DNA of 64,000 nt, taken from positions 1 to 64,000 of the forward strand of contig NZ_PQSQ01000018.1 in NCBI RefSeq assembly GCF_002920575.1, read 5' to 3'. The position numbers were made by a program, and so were the translations under genes. Below the pieces are notes generated by a model. It worked only from the letters and a program-made list of their open reading frames with translations, was not told where the DNA came from and searched no databases. Each line of letters begins with the position of its first letter. The stretch's first letter is position 1. This DNA is from Streptomyces sp. Ru73 (GTDB taxonomy: Bacteria; Actinomycetota; Actinomycetes; Streptomycetales; Streptomycetaceae). Below are positions 63,456 to 64,000 of this stretch, piece by piece.

Positions 63456-64000
63456 CTACTTCTTGGACGGGTGCTTGGGCCGCTGCTGGCCCTTGCGCTG
63501 TCCGGACTTGGCGTTACGGGAGGAACCGGCGGCGGAGCTGCCCTTGCCCTTGCCGCCCTGCGACTTCTGCGCGGCGTTCTTCTTCGCCGCGTCCGCCTTC
63601 TGGCCCGAGTCCTTCTGCAGCGACTGCTTCGCCTCGCCGTCCGTGGCCGTGGAGCCCGTCCCCTGCGTACCGGCACGGGCCCGGGCGCGGGCCTGCGTGC
63701 CGCCGGCGGCCGGGGCCGCGGTCTGGCGCTGGGACTTGCTCTGGCGCTTGGGCTGCTGGCGGTTCTGGCGCGCCTCCTCGACGGCCTTCTTCGCCTCGAC
63801 CTCCGCCGGGTCCTCCTTGAGCTTGCCCTTGGCGCGCAGGCGCTCCTGGCGCTCCTTGTAGGCCCGGCTGCCCGGAGTGGGGTTACGGCGGATGACGAAC
63901 ATCTGCTGGCCCATGGTCCACACGTTGGTGGTCAGCCAGTAGACGAGGACACCGACGGGGAAGTTGATGCCGAAGACGGCGAACATGATCGGGAAGACGT
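63456..64000 (-). CDS. yidC: Membrane protein insertase YidC (partial, N-terminus beyond the right edge)
   Basis: The C-terminal ~181 residues are here. The last membrane helix region is [24 protein letters not shown], and the conserved NPTPGS loop follows. A long basic, Lys/Gln/Ala-rich tail (~130 residues) is typical of actinobacterial YidC and probably contacts the ribosome. YidC inserts proteins into the membrane with or without SecYEG. The 5' part and rnpA-rpmH-dnaA should lie beyond the window. Confidence 0.95.
   Translation of the reverse strand, partial: VFPIMFAVFGINFPVGVLVYWLTTNVWTMGQQMFVIRRNPTPGSRAYKERQERLRAKGKLKEDPAEVEAKKAVEEARQNRQQPKRQSKSQRQTAAPAAGGTQARARARAGTQGTGSTATDGEAKQSLQKDSGQKADAAKKNAAQKSQGGKGKGSSAAGSSRNAKSGQRKGQQRPKHPSKK

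Overview
This is 64 kb of a high-GC actinobacterial chromosome, almost certainly Streptomyces. It carries the sporulation pair ssgA/ssgR, the sigM-rsmA-trxB-trxA cluster, parA-parB-rsmG-jag-yidC in the order that leads to dnaA/oriC, and many perfect copies of the Streptomyces parS site GTTTCACGTGAAAC. From memory, the order matches S. coelicolor from cydA (about SCO3945) to the yidC region (about SCO3883), so oriC should lie a few kb beyond the right edge.

Layout. 1-7.5 kb: the 5' part of cydA under a perfect Rex operator, a cyclophilin-like protein, an HisC-type aminotransferase, a LacI regulator, a metallophosphatase and a membrane protein. 7.5-10 kb: an MFS exporter and a LysR regulator enclosed by a 53-bp direct repeat of the 3' end of thiC, which looks like an integration scar. 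10-26 kb: thiC with a TPP riboswitch whose P3a arm is capped by a parS palindrome, YibE/F protein, ssgA/ssgR, small membrane and cupin genes, ptpA coupled to a cystathionine lyase/synthase, LysR, NUDIX, a PNPOx-like protein coupled to a globin-reductase, HAD, GNAT and TetR genes. 26-30.8 kb: a class V aminotransferase, a serine hydrolase, and an SDR/TetR pair sharing an operator.

30.8-48.3 kb: dnaB with a cluster of DnaA-box-like sequences upstream, a MATE exporter, rplI-rpsR-ssb-rpsF, femX, an alanine-racemase-like protein, a GT87 glycosyltransferase, a class A PBP, a PadR regulator with ino1, an MFS gene and the CCA-adding enzyme. 48.5-64 kb: a secreted DUF6049-type protein, murJ, a membrane pseudokinase, sigM-rsmA, trxB-trxA, a GNAT, parB-parA, rsmG, jag and the C-terminal part of yidC.

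Functional themes are cell-wall assembly (FemX, PBP, MurJ with its pseudokinase partner, GT87), redox and oxygen (CydA under Rex, SigM/RsmA, thioredoxin, globin-reductase), development (SsgA/SsgR) and replication/segregation (DnaB, SSB, ParAB). Sixteen perfect parS sites lie between 11.8 and 61.9 kb. Ten are outside coding sequence, mostly between genes or at terminators. Six are inside coding sequence, always in the frame that reads Val-Ser-Arg-Glu-Thr. No tRNA, rRNA, CRISPR array or transposase was found.
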